Shown here: in pieces, positions 1 to 8,807 of the stretch
Numbering within the stretch: the first letter of the stretch is position 1
Layout: the number at the start of each line of letters is the position of its first letter
NCBI RefSeq assembly: GCF_900156405.1
Contig: NZ_FTNN01000007.1
Location: forward strand, 124,001 to 188,000
DNA length: 64,000 nucleotides
Direction of reading: 5' to 3'
Source of the DNA: Shewanella morhuae
GTDB taxonomy: Bacteria; Pseudomonadota; Gammaproteobacteria; Enterobacterales; Shewanellaceae
Program-made: the position numbers and the translations under genes
The notes under the pieces: generated by a model
Told to the model about the DNA's origin: nothing
Database searches by the model: none
What the model saw: only the letters and a program-made list of their open reading frames with translations

Positions 1-1731
1 CACTAAACCTTGCTCATCCCCCGTACCCGTATACTTAGCATCTAACTGTAACTTGCCGGCATCAGGATAATTTACCGAAATTGTTGCTTCACCTTTTGTG
101 TCAAAAGTTAGGCTAAAAGGTGTTGGAGCCGAACTAACACCACTAATAGAAGCGCCATTAACTGTGATTGCTTTTGATAAGATGGGAGCGCTCGGTTCCA
201 CATAGTCACTCCAAAAACTGAGACTCTTCGTCTTATCTTGGAAGCTCGGAATACATTGCTGAGTTACATCTGATTTTTTCACCGCTTTAACTAATACGTC
301 TACTGGCTTATTTGCTAGCTTATCAGGGACATCAAAAATAAAACCACTGTCAGCAAAAGCCAGCGAACAATTACTGCCACTTAATTCTCCTGATCCAATC
401 CGACAAAGAGTCTTACTCAATGGTTTAGTAGTAGGATTTGAACCCTTTACGCCTAACGTGACCACTCCGGGCGTATTCCGCCGTAGTTGTAATTGTGTTG
501 TTCCACCACTAAAACTCACTTGATTACCACCAACCCACACACTATCATTTATCGAGTCAGGTAACAACGTGGCACTAAGAGGCTCAGTAAAAAGTTGGCT
601 ACAATTTGCATTAGCACAAGCTCGAATCGTTACCGTTTGGGTATTACAAGTGAGCCCTTGACCCGTATGGTCAAACTCAAAATGATCAATTTGAGTGCCT
701 ATAGGATTTGATTTTAAAGCACATATTTGCACATTATCAATTTCGTGATTGTTATTTGAACCACCAGTAGAGCCCGTTAAAGACAATAAAAAATCACTGG
801 GGACAGCCGCTTGTTCAGATTCAGCCACCGCGTTGAACGCTGGGATTAAGGTCACAAATCCCGAACCTGTATTACGTTCAATTTTGACCACTGACTGGCT
901 AGATAACTGCGAGTCGATAGTGATTTTATATCTGTGCGCTGGCGACACATTATTACCATCCACCGCTGGCGATAAACAGTTACTTCCCGTATTCGTCGTA
1001 CCGTTACTGCAAGTGCCACGTAAATAACGATACCCACTCGTTCCTACACCCGAGCCACGCACCGCAACTGACTGTCGGCGCTGCCCGATATTAGTGCTAC
1101 CACCTTCACCGGAGAAATTGCCGTACTCGTCAATTCCAACACCAAGCCAACCACCCGCAAACCCACTAATACCAGGTTTATAACCGTAACCTAAAGGCCC
1201 ACCAAAAGCGCCCGGCTGCGGCGTTATGGCAGCATCAGATAGCACTACACTCATACCGTCAGCGCCATTACCACCGTAGGCATAATGGTCAAACTGAATT
1301 TCGACTAGGTTATTGGCTGCAGGAAATAATCGTTGATAAGTCGATGCCGTCGATTGGTTGGATTTAGCTTCTGTTAAGCGTAAACGATTACCTACAATCG
1401 ATGGTGTGAAAGTACCACTGCTTGTCGATACCACCCAATCACTACTTAAAGGACTTTGGGAAAATTGATCATTAAAGCATTGTAAAACGGGGGCAGCTTT
1501 CTCGAAAGCAACAAAACCGTAATTTTCAGATGCATGAGAACGATCATTATCGCCATAGGTATCTTCGTCATTGACCATACTGACCTGAGTTGCACTTAGA
1601 TTACAGCGCCTTAACCAGCCACCGTCGCTACCATTATGAGAGTTTTTGCCTGCAACTAACGTTGGCGGATTAGTAAATCCAATCAACCCAGTGTTATAGG
1701 CACATTGTTCGGCTAACGTTTTGGTACTGCT
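1..1731 (-). pseudogene. mshQ: MshQ, C-terminal part, out of frame with its N-terminus and cut by the window edge
   Basis: This minus-strand frame is open without a stop from 1731 to position 1 (577 codons) and continues off the left edge. It is the continuation of the MshQ fragment that starts at 3208, but is shifted by one base at a run of seven G (plus-strand C7, 1732-1738). With six G the two frames join smoothly. The first 300 residues look like an L-type-lectin/concanavalin-like fold, with Gly-rich blocks and a GIDEYGNFS segment near 1130. Repetitive beta-rich, Cys-containing sequence follows, typical of the large MshQ adhesin-like protein at the end of MSHA operons. It has no start codon of its own with a ribosome-binding site, so it is probably not made unless the frame is restored. 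The role of MshQ is poorly defined; surface or pilus-tip association is inference. Confidence 0.8.
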
Positions 1732-3208
1732 CCCCCCCTGAATGGGTCATTGCTGTACCGAATTGATAACGAACATCCGCACCATTTAAATTAATAATAC
1801 CTTTGGCAATGGGTAAAGCTAAATAAGCAACAGACTCATTTACCAAATCCTTTATATTTGCAGGCTGGCATTGTGGGCTATTTGATTTTTTGTACACTTG
1901 AGAAACATCCATATTAATCTTTAACCCTCTGGATGCTGGCTCAGTAACACTCGTCAACCAACAATTATTATTATTGGTCTGAATCTGATTAAGTACCACT
2001 GAATAGTTATTATCTAAGCTAATATTTGCCCAACCATTATTATTCATGCCAAAGGCGCTATTAATATTAATACTTCCAGCTCGCAAAGGGGTACCATCTG
2101 ATAAAGTATAATTCCCCGGCGTAACGGCTATCCAGTGCACTTCTTGCATATTTGATGCAGGATTATTTGTTCCAGAAGGCTGGGCCTGACGCCATGTAAA
2201 GCCTGTGGATGATATTGACGTGATGAAAGTAGAAGATGGAACATCATTATTAGTATTTGCAGTAGATATTGTCGGCATTAAAAAGACTAAAGGTTTTACA
2301 CCAGTAGGAAAAGCGCGTTCGAAGGTGACGGAAGCGGTAGTCGCCTTACCGTAATTAAGTTGAAGGCTTACCCCGTTAACTATTTCCGTATCTTCATTAA
2401 TCGTTAGTTTACGTGATGTAATACGCCCGATTATGGTATTTCGCCCATTAACAATGACGTCTGCATCGCTATAGATATAACCATTAATTACAATGTTTGA
2501 AGTATTTAAAGCAATATTACTGTAACCAAAGAATAATAACTCACCGGCACGATTAGGATTAAATTTCAGTGCACCAGATATGTTAATTGGGTTTTTAACG
2601 AAAAAACGTACATTGCCAGCGGTATTGATAACTGGTGTGCCACCTGTAATCGTGAAGTTTTCAACCCAATAATCTCCAGCAGATAAATTAAGCACTGTAG
2701 ATGCATCTAAAATTAAATTCTTTATTTTATAAGTTTGGTGCGAAGATGAAAATGTCAAATTACAGCTATTTTTATCTAAGACTACCGAGCCAAATTCAGT
2801 CGTATTATCTGCACCAAGTATTGCGTTGGCTTGGCATTCTCCATAGCTGATGCCTGTAGTGCCACTACTTGTCTGGAATAAATTTGTGGCTGCCGTTAAA
2901 TCTAATCCAGCAATATCTTGACCAGTAATATCACAATAACGAGTACCACCAGCACCATCATCACAGACATTATTACTCATACTATTACTGCTTTTATTAC
3001 TGGAACAGTAAGCAAGATTTTGCCCATTGGTTCCATCGATAAAGCCTTTATAAATTGTTAAATTGGATGCGGGATTTGCGCAGCCATTAGCTGTGCCATG
3101 ATGGCCTTGAACCACTGCGGGGAAATATTTGCCATAGTCTATATTCTCAAAGGCTTGAATCGAGCAGCTAAATAGCAGAATACAACATACTGTTATAAAT
3201 CTAACCAC
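1694..3208 (-). CDS. mshQ: MshQ, N-terminal fragment (truncated by frameshift)
   Basis: The 504-residue product begins with a signal peptide (hydrophobic core about residues 4-18, cut after IQA), so it is exported. The rest is a Ser/Thr/Asn-rich beta-type sequence as in the N-terminal half of MshQ. It overlaps the end of mshP by 8 nt, so it is translationally coupled as the last gene of the MSHA operon. The reading frame leaves the family at codon 491, where a G7 tract shifts it into a 13-codon tail ending TMCL. MshQ proteins I know of are well over 1000 residues, so this is a truncated form. It could be a pseudogene, a slipped-strand phase variant or a sequencing error; the sequence alone cannot decide. 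Confidence 0.85.
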   Translation of the reverse strand: MVRFITVCCILLFSCSIQAFENIDYGKYFPAVVQGHHGTANGCANPASNLTIYKGFIDGTNGQNLAYCSSNKSSNSMSNNVCDDGAGGTRYCDITGQDIAGLDLTAATNLFQTSSGTTGISYGECQANAILGADNTTEFGSVVLDKNSCNLTFSSSHQTYKIKNLILDASTVLNLSAGDYWVENFTITGGTPVINTAGNVRFFVKNPINISGALKFNPNRAGELLFFGYSNIALNTSNIVINGYIYSDADVIVNGRNTIIGRITSRKLTINEDTEIVNGVSLQLNYGKATTASVTFERAFPTGVKPLVFLMPTISTANTNNDVPSSTFITSISSTGFTWRQAQPSGTNNPASNMQEVHWIAVTPGNYTLSDGTPLRAGSININSAFGMNNNGWANISLDNNYSVVLNQIQTNNNNCWLTSVTEPASRGLKINMDVSQVYKKSNSPQCQPANIKDLVNESVAYLALPIAKGIINLNGADVRYQFGTAMTHSGGEQYQNVSRTMCL

Positions 3209-3668
3209 GGGCTTCTACCTCTACTTGTCGGCTAACACGAGTCTCGCCGCTTTCACATATTGCTTTACTGTTGATCCGATATTGAGTCACTGCGTCTACC
3301 GCATATGCTGTACAAGTCAACGTCACACTACAGGCATGAAAACCGGTTACATTAGGGGGATTCCAAGTGCTGGTTGCTAGGCAAATGCCAACGGAACCAT
3401 TCAATGGAAATAACTGAGCTAATGCCGCATCGGCGCCACTATTGGCAGCGGCAAAGGCTCGAGTGCCCCATACTTCTTGGGTGAGTGCGGTATCGCTGTC
3501 CTGCACAATATTAATGAGAGCAGAAGCTAATAGAAACATCACTGTAATTACAAACACACCGATGATAAGCGCACTACCTCGTTGCTGCGCAGGTAATGAC
3601 GCTCTTGATAGCGGTGGTCTGGATAATGAGCGTTTATATGCCGTTTTACGACCAGAGTTAAGGGACAT
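3201..3668 (-). CDS. mshP: MSHA biogenesis protein MshP
   Basis: A 155-residue protein with a basic N-terminus followed by QRGSALIIGVFVITVMFLL, a hydrophobic helix like those of PilX/GspK-type minor pilins but without the canonical G-F-T-L-x-E prepilin site. Cysteines in the C-terminal half may form disulfides. It sits between mshO (11-nt overlap) and mshQ (8-nt overlap), the standard position of mshP. It probably takes part in the minor-pilin complex that primes assembly of the mannose-sensitive haemagglutinin pilus. The function is inferred from position and N-terminal topology; the protein is poorly characterised in any species. Confidence 0.85.
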   Translation of the reverse strand: MSLNSGRKTAYKRSLSRPPLSRASLPAQQRGSALIIGVFVITVMFLLASALINIVQDSDTALTQEVWGTRAFAAANSGADAALAQLFPLNGSVGICLATSTWNPPNVTGFHACSVTLTCTAYAVDAVTQYRINSKAICESGETRVSRQVEVEARG

Positions 3669-4518
3669 TAATCACCTGCACTTGATGTCTGTATTGAAAC
3701 GTCTCACCATTAACATTAAATCTAGGTTGTAAGTGCACCATGGCATTATTAACCAAGGTTGATGGCGTCAATGTCAGAGGCTGATCGGTATTATTTGTTA
3801 AACTATTTGCCACACTTTGCGCCATCAACACGCCAACTCCCATCATATTAGGTTTAGGCTGAATAGTGCTGAAGTTATAGCTGCTATAACGCTGTAGTTG
3901 TAATTCATTACTCGCTGCGACTTTTTCAAAACAGTAACTTACCGGATTAGTGCCAAAATAAATTCGCTGCCGCGGTGAGCCTTCGGCAAAACGTGTTGGC
4001 GCAGTAAAAGTCAGCGTCACTTGATGCTCAAAAGAGGGATCCGAGATCGCAATCGTTTTAACCTGTGATCGTTTTTGTCTCGCACTGCTATACACATCGG
4101 CATCAACCAAGGGATAGATCCAAGCGAATTGATTCACGCGAATCGCACTCGCAGTATTATCTAGAATAACTATCCCAGTACTCGCGGCAGCTGCGGGGAT
4201 GATTGGCATAGTGAGATAAGTCGTGCTGGCCTCGATAGGCACAAATTCAATGCATTGATAGGTCAGCGAATCGGTATTAACTCGCAGGCTATTGGGCAAA
4301 GCACTGCGTAATTCACGGGTCATACGCTCCACAGCAAAACGGCTTTGACTGAGCACTTGGTCAACAGAACTCGATTCAACAAAAATTCGGGTGCCAAAAA
4401 GTATAAAACTACTCACGCCAACCACAAGAATCCCCAGAATCAAGATAACTGTGACCATCTCGACCAAGGTAAAGCCTCGCGTGGATGTTTGCATGCGCTT
4501 TGCTGATAAAGAGTTCAT
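3658..4518 (-). CDS. mshO: MSHA minor pilin MshO
   Basis: A 286-residue prepilin-like protein with a type IV cleavage site near residue 15 (TRG/FTLVEMVTVILILGI), the Glu at mature position 5 and a long hydrophobic N-terminal helix. The large C-terminal part resembles PilW/GspJ-type minor pilins. It overlaps the mshD stop by one base (TGATG) and mshP by 11 nt, so translation is coupled along mshC-D-O-P-Q. The expected role is in the minor-pilin priming complex at the pilus tip, processed by the prepilin peptidase PilD, which is not encoded in this window. Confidence 0.9.
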   Translation of the reverse strand: MNSLSAKRMQTSTRGFTLVEMVTVILILGILVVGVSSFILFGTRIFVESSSVDQVLSQSRFAVERMTRELRSALPNSLRVNTDSLTYQCIEFVPIEASTTYLTMPIIPAAAASTGIVILDNTASAIRVNQFAWIYPLVDADVYSSARQKRSQVKTIAISDPSFEHQVTLTFTAPTRFAEGSPRQRIYFGTNPVSYCFEKVAASNELQLQRYSSYNFSTIQPKPNMMGVGVLMAQSVANSLTNNTDQPLTLTPSTLVNNAMVHLQPRFNVNGETFQYRHQVQVINVP

Positions 4519-5066
4519 CAGTAATTACTCCTCACCATATTGTAAGTAATCACTTCGCTGTCGGGCGTCGTCACATTAATGGTGACTAGCTTAGTATTTG
4601 CCACACTGCCATAAACCACACTGACACTTAAACGATAGTTAGGATAAGCATCAACATAGGTTTGAGTCGAATTCAACATAGTTGTAGTTTCATTTAAGCC
4701 GTTGTAATCATCCACATCATTAAAGTTGTTACGACTCTCTACGACTCCAGAAATGTTATCTTTGCCTAACTCAGTCGCCAAGGTACAAGTTTTACCCGTA
4801 GGACTACCACACGCAGGCACACCACCATTGGCATTGGTGTTTTGGTCATAGCGTTTACCCCAGATTTCATTCATCAATGAATGGGCGAGTTCAGCACTGC
4901 GTACTCTCTGTAAGGTTTTTGCAGCGCGATCAGCCTGTGGGAATAACATGCTGGTGAGCATCACTATCGCAATGCCAATCACTAACATGCCTACCACCAA
5001 TTCAATTAAGGTGAAGCCCTTACTCGATGATTGTTTGCGAAGAAATAAGCGAGAATTAGTTGGCAT
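4518..5066 (-). CDS. mshD: MSHA minor pilin MshD
   Basis: A prepilin with the cleavage motif [18 protein letters not shown] and a C-terminal domain of minor-pilin size (182 residues from this start). I chose the ATG at 5066 because GAGGG lies about 9 nt upstream. The longer frame from 5090 lacks a ribosome-binding site and would give an unusually long leader. It overlaps mshC by 11 nt. Two cysteines around residues 86 and 93 flank a TGKT segment and could form a disulfide. The role is as one of the type IV minor pilins needed to start pilus assembly. Confidence 0.88.
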   Translation of the reverse strand: MPTNSRLFLRKQSSSKGFTLIELVVGMLVIGIAIVMLTSMLFPQADRAAKTLQRVRSAELAHSLMNEIWGKRYDQNTNANGGVPACGSPTGKTCTLATELGKDNISGVVESRNNFNDVDDYNGLNETTTMLNSTQTYVDAYPNYRLSVSVVYGSVANTKLVTINVTTPDSEVITYNMVRSNY

Positions 5067-5544
5067 AAATATATCCCTCAGAGGATACATTAATCAGCAC
5101 AGTATCATTGGCGGTCACGCTAATGCAGCTACCATCACACACGGGAAAGAGTCGGCCGCGACTGTCAAAATCGAGAGTGAAGTTAGTGCTATTCGTGCTC
5201 ACCAGTACTAATTGAGCTCCACCTTGAAAGGCTTGGCTATAAAGCGGATTGGGTGACAATGCAGTACCCGTACAAACCGCTTCAGCGCGAGTGGGGAATT
5301 GACTCACTTGATAACCAGTATTAGAAACCATTACACGAAAACATCTATCGGTATTATTAAGCGCCTTTTGCTGCACTTGACGCAGCTCACTTATAAACTC
5401 ATTACGTAAACTATAGGCACTGTAGGATGACTGGGTAAATAGACGTGGCAATACCACCACAGCCAGAATTGAAATCAGGATGATAGTCGTCACTAACTCT
5501 ACTAAGGTAAATCCAGCCTGTTTTGACATAGGAAATTTAAGCAT
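5056..5544 (-). CDS. mshC: MSHA minor pilin MshC
   Basis: A 162-residue GspH/FimT-like prepilin with the cleavage site KQAG/FTLVELVTTIILISI and Glu5. Paired cysteines in the C-terminal half (GSCISV, VCDGSC) suggest a disulfide. It is the first gene after the major pilin mshA, separated by 173 bp that contain an intrinsic terminator. Minor pilins are therefore likely made at lower levels than MshA by readthrough. The start at 5544 has only a weak ribosome-binding site, and an internal ATG at 5529 is the alternative. Confidence 0.88.
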   Translation of the reverse strand: MLKFPMSKQAGFTLVELVTTIILISILAVVVLPRLFTQSSYSAYSLRNEFISELRQVQQKALNNTDRCFRVMVSNTGYQVSQFPTRAEAVCTGTALSPNPLYSQAFQGGAQLVLVSTNSTNFTLDFDSRGRLFPVCDGSCISVTANDTVLINVSSEGYIYAN

Positions 5545-5674
5545 TACTCGGGTTAATTACTGATTTCAAGTGCTAGGTTCAGTTTCTGCCAACTATATGA
5601 TTAACGCAAATAAATGTCGGTAAATTCTTAGCGGACTCATTTCTTTAAAATCATATAAGAACCGCATTTCACCT

Positions 5675-5699
5675 AAAAAAAAGGCCTGCTAGGCAGGCC
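5675..5699 (-). terminator. Intrinsic terminator/attenuator between mshA and mshC
   Basis: A perfect 7-bp GC-rich stem (GGCCTGC/GCAGGCC, loop of 3) is followed on the minus strand by eight T residues, just downstream of the mshA stop at 5718. There is no clear new promoter before mshC, so partial termination probably sets the high ratio of major to minor pilin mRNA. Confidence 0.85.
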
Positions 5700-5717
5700 A
5701 TTCTAGTATTAATTTAA

Positions 5718-6227
5718 TTAGCAATCTTCTGACTTAACTTCATACTTAGGTGTTTCTGTAGATGTTGCTGGTGTATATGTTACATAACACTCTTTAGTAC
5801 TATCTGTAGCATAAGGCGATCCAGCCTGGTATATAGTTGCCATTGCTGAACCATCGGCTCCCTCTACAATAAACCAATCTACTTTATCAGTAGTTGTATT
5901 ACTAATGTTCAAGTCCATCGCATTTTTTAACTCTGCAGCAGTGGATTGTAGGTAGCCGTAATGTGTCACAGCCGGAGTTCCTGTGCCAATATCTACAGAT
6001 GGGGCAACAGTATCATTAAACGCTTTTTTCTCTTCACCTTTTAATGCAGCTTTTGAATAAACTAAGCTATTTGCACCTTGAATGGCGCCCTTCATACCTT
6101 GAATTGCAGAAGCACGCGCATCACCTTGCAAGTTAATAAACTTAGGTGCCGCTGTGACAGCAAGAATACCTAAGATAATGATCACTACAACTAATTCGAT
6201 TAAGGTAAAACCTTGTTGTCTTTTCAT
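5718..6227 (-). CDS. mshA: MSHA major pilin MshA
   Basis: A 169-residue type IVa prepilin with a six-residue leader (MKRQQG), then [18 protein letters not shown], the classic N-terminal polymerisation helix with Glu5. A C-terminal C-x(n)-C pair (KECYV...SEDC) fits the pilin D-region disulfide loop. It is the main subunit of the mannose-sensitive haemagglutinin pilus used in surface attachment and biofilm formation. It is flanked by AT-rich spacers of 157 bp (upstream, probably with its own promoter) and 173 bp (downstream, with a terminator), unlike its tightly packed neighbours. Both suggest separate, strong expression. Confidence 0.95.
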   Translation of the reverse strand: MKRQQGFTLIELVVVIIILGILAVTAAPKFINLQGDARASAIQGMKGAIQGANSLVYSKAALKGEEKKAFNDTVAPSVDIGTGTPAVTHYGYLQSTAAELKNAMDLNISNTTTDKVDWFIVEGADGSAMATIYQAGSPYATDSTKECYVTYTPATSTETPKYEVKSEDC

Positions 6228-6384
6228 ATAAAACTACCTTTCTTTATAAGTGAGAACTCATGTGAGTACTAATTAAATTAAACCACTTTTAAGCTAATTC
6301 GCTTAAAACTAAAATCATTTCAAACTAACTTATTTCAAATCAAGCTATTTAAAACATATACAAAATGAAACTATATATTACAGC

Positions 6385-7011
6385 TTAAGGTGTAAATGGC
6401 GTTTGGGTAAAGCTTAGCACTTTACCTGTACCAGGGTTATAAACGACCCCTTTAACACCTGCTGTTGATAAATTGGGCGCAGGGTTTGGCACACCGGTGG
6501 TTTGGTTTAGCACAAGTGAGGCCACTTGGTGATAAACGCATAAATCTAAACCCGTAACGGTAGTACCTGTAATTGCATTAGCACTGCCACCGGCACCATT
6601 GATAACACGTACAGTGTAACGTTGATTGCGAGCATCTTGGGTGTAGAGCACATTACGCGGTGCGCTCTGCAACACAGTATTAAACACTTCTTGGCAGCTA
6701 GCATCCGTCATGGCAGTGGCATCTGTCGTTGCGATACCCGTCGGATAACCAAAGCGCGGGTCGAGAGACACTGCTGTGCCGTCAAGAATAACACTGTTAT
6801 TTTGGCGTCCGTCAACTTCCCACTGTGAACGAACAAAACTCACTGCGGTAGATAAACCGCCTGCCACACCGCCAACACTGGCATCTTCAGCACTATCGGT
6901 GACATTTAGAAACCGAGGGATAGCGGTTGCGGCAAGTAACCCCAAAATAACGATGACAATGACAAGCTCAATTAGTGAGAATCCTGTTTGTTTCGTTTTC
7001 ACAGTTTTCAT
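6385..7011 (-). CDS. mshB: MSHA pilin protein MshB
   Basis: A 208-residue prepilin with the processing site KQTG/FSLIELVIVIVILGLLAATAIPRF and a C-terminal region with Cys residues around positions 106 and 165. MshB resembles the major pilin and precedes mshA in every MSHA operon I know. Whether it is incorporated into the fibre or is an assembly factor is unsettled. It lies 157 bp upstream of mshA and 73 bp downstream of mshF. The spacer on the mshA side is very AT-rich and probably holds the mshA promoter. Confidence 0.92.
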   Translation of the reverse strand: MKTVKTKQTGFSLIELVIVIVILGLLAATAIPRFLNVTDSAEDASVGGVAGGLSTAVSFVRSQWEVDGRQNNSVILDGTAVSLDPRFGYPTGIATTDATAMTDASCQEVFNTVLQSAPRNVLYTQDARNQRYTVRVINGAGGSANAITGTTVTGLDLCVYHQVASLVLNQTTGVPNPAPNLSTAGVKGVVYNPGTGKVLSFTQTPFTP

Positions 7012-7084
7012 ATATGCCCCTCTGCTTAATCATTTTATTCTAACAGTTAAATCAATTTTAAAAAGCTATTGAGATAACAATATT

Positions 7085-7579
7085 TTACGGTGCGGCCAAA
7101 AATGTAACGCTGCCAGAATCCAGTTGATAACCTAAACTATCGCCATTGGACGACAAATAGCTACAGCTATTATCTTGAGCCGAATAATTAGCGACCAAGT
7201 CCGTATTATCAAGTTCTGCCCCCATTAACTGCCACCATAAATCTTGACAACCTTGAGCAGTAAATAACTTAGGCTGTGGCCAACCGAGATCATTCATATT
7301 AACGACACTGGATTCGGCTTTGTTAGATATATTGTCCAACGCTTCCCAATTCAACTGCATCTGCTGCGGCTTACCTAAGGATAGCCACTGTGAGCGCACC
7401 ATAACCAGCACATTCACAAAGCGATTATGCTCGACCTCTAATCCACGCGTCGCAATTTGCGGTAACGTCAAAAAATACTTAGCGCCGACAATGGCCACAA
7501 TGACTAACACTAGCCCTACAACGATCATACGCCCATAGATATTTAATAGATCATTATCGGCCTTTTGCTGGCTCTGCAT
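7085..7579 (-). CDS. mshF: MSHA biogenesis protein MshF
   Basis: A 164-residue protein with a single N-terminal membrane helix (about residues 16-36) followed by a periplasmic domain with two cysteines near positions 111 and 138. It lacks a prepilin cleavage site. It begins 5 nt after mshG and is placed between the MshG platform protein and the pilins, as in other MSHA operons. The exact role is unknown; an assembly or accessory function is inferred from position. Confidence 0.85.
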   Translation of the reverse strand: MQSQQKADNDLLNIYGRMIVVGLVLVIVAIVGAKYFLTLPQIATRGLEVEHNRFVNVLVMVRSQWLSLGKPQQMQLNWEALDNISNKAESSVVNMNDLGWPQPKLFTAQGCQDLWWQLMGAELDNTDLVANYSAQDNSCSYLSSNGDSLGYQLDSGSVTFLAAP

Positions 7580-7584
7580 TAGGG

Positions 7585-8805
7585 CTACTTTCCACCTTTA
7601 ACAACATTGAGCATATCCCACATTGGCAGATATATTCCTAGTGCTAATATTAAGACAATCACGGCGACAAAACCGATTAAAATAGGTTCTAATTTAGCAG
7701 TGAGATTCTTTAGATCATAATCCACTTCACCTTCATAAAAATCAGCAGCATCATTAAGCAATTGATCTATTTGGCCGGTTTCTTCACCTACTGCCACCAT
7801 TTGCAGTACTAAAGGCGTAAATAACTTACTCTGATTAGACACTCTAAGCACCGAATCACCAGACTCAATTCCACGGCGCATACCGACTATTTTGTCGTGC
7901 ATATAGGCATTGTCTACGGCATCAGCCACTAAGCTTAACGCCTGTGTCATCGGCACCCCAGCGCTCAGCATCATAGAGAAGCTACGGCAATAACGCGCTA
8001 ACGTTGACCGTTCAATAATCGACCCTACGGCAGGAATATGTAATTTCCATTTATCCCACTGTTTCTCGCCCTTTTCGGTATGGTGCCAATAGCGAATGCC
8101 GATAATAGTCCCAATAAGCGCCACCAGCATTAGTCCCCAATAATTCACAAATAGATTCGATGTACCAATCAGCACTTTTGTCGCCCAAGGTAAGTCGGCG
8201 CCAAAACGTGAGAACATCTCGGCAAATTTAGGGATCACCATAATGTTTAGGATCACCATCGCAATCGCGATCGCAATCAATACGAACATGGGGTAACGCA
8301 TGGCCGCTTTAATACGTCGCCGCGTTTCTTGCTCACGTTCGATATAGCCCGAAAGCTGAATAAATGCGTCTTCTAACTTGCCGGTGTTCTCCCCCACATG
8401 CACCATAGAAACAAACAAAGAATCAAAAACATCAGGATGTTGATTCATTGATGATGATAATGGTCGGCCAGCCGTTAACTGCTCAGAGATACTATTTAAC
8501 GCATCTTTCATTCGCTGAGAACGTGCCGTTTCAGATAAGCCCGCAATCGCCCGTAAAATAGGGATGCCAGAACGCGTCAGCGAGTACATTTGTCGAGTAA
8601 ATATTTGTAATTCATCTAGCGCGACTTTGCCGCCAAAAAGCTGAGTCAATGAGAAGGGTTTAGTCACTTTGGCCACGTTGACCTCAAGGGGAATAATACC
8701 TCGCGACAGCAATATATCAGCGGCAGCACTTTCCGATGCTGCATCTAATTGCCCCGTCACGGGTTGACCTTGACCACTGCGCCCACGGTATTGATAAATT
8801 GGCAT
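7585..8805 (-). CDS. mshG: Inner-membrane platform protein MshG (PilC/GspF family)
   Basis: A 406-residue protein of full family length. It has the duplicated GspF cytoplasmic domain (roughly residues 70-190 and 270-395), each followed by hydrophobic segments, and the typical opening MPIYQYRGRSGQG. It anchors the extension ATPase MshE and transfers its motion to the growing pilus. It starts 2 nt after mshE ends, so the two are translated together. Confidence 0.93.
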   Translation of the reverse strand: MPIYQYRGRSGQGQPVTGQLDAASESAAADILLSRGIIPLEVNVAKVTKPFSLTQLFGGKVALDELQIFTRQMYSLTRSGIPILRAIAGLSETARSQRMKDALNSISEQLTAGRPLSSSMNQHPDVFDSLFVSMVHVGENTGKLEDAFIQLSGYIEREQETRRRIKAAMRYPMFVLIAIAIAMVILNIMVIPKFAEMFSRFGADLPWATKVLIGTSNLFVNYWGLMLVALIGTIIGIRYWHHTEKGEKQWDKWKLHIPAVGSIIERSTLARYCRSFSMMLSAGVPMTQALSLVADAVDNAYMHDKIVGMRRGIESGDSVLRVSNQSKLFTPLVLQMVAVGEETGQIDQLLNDAADFYEGEVDYDLKNLTAKLEPILIGFVAVIVLILALGIYLPMWDMLNVVKGGK

Positions 8806-8807
8806 AA

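Noticed and set aside
749..1027. Plus-strand frame of 92 codons
   Set aside because: Antisense to the continuous MshQ frame, which has coherent protein sequence over 577 codons.
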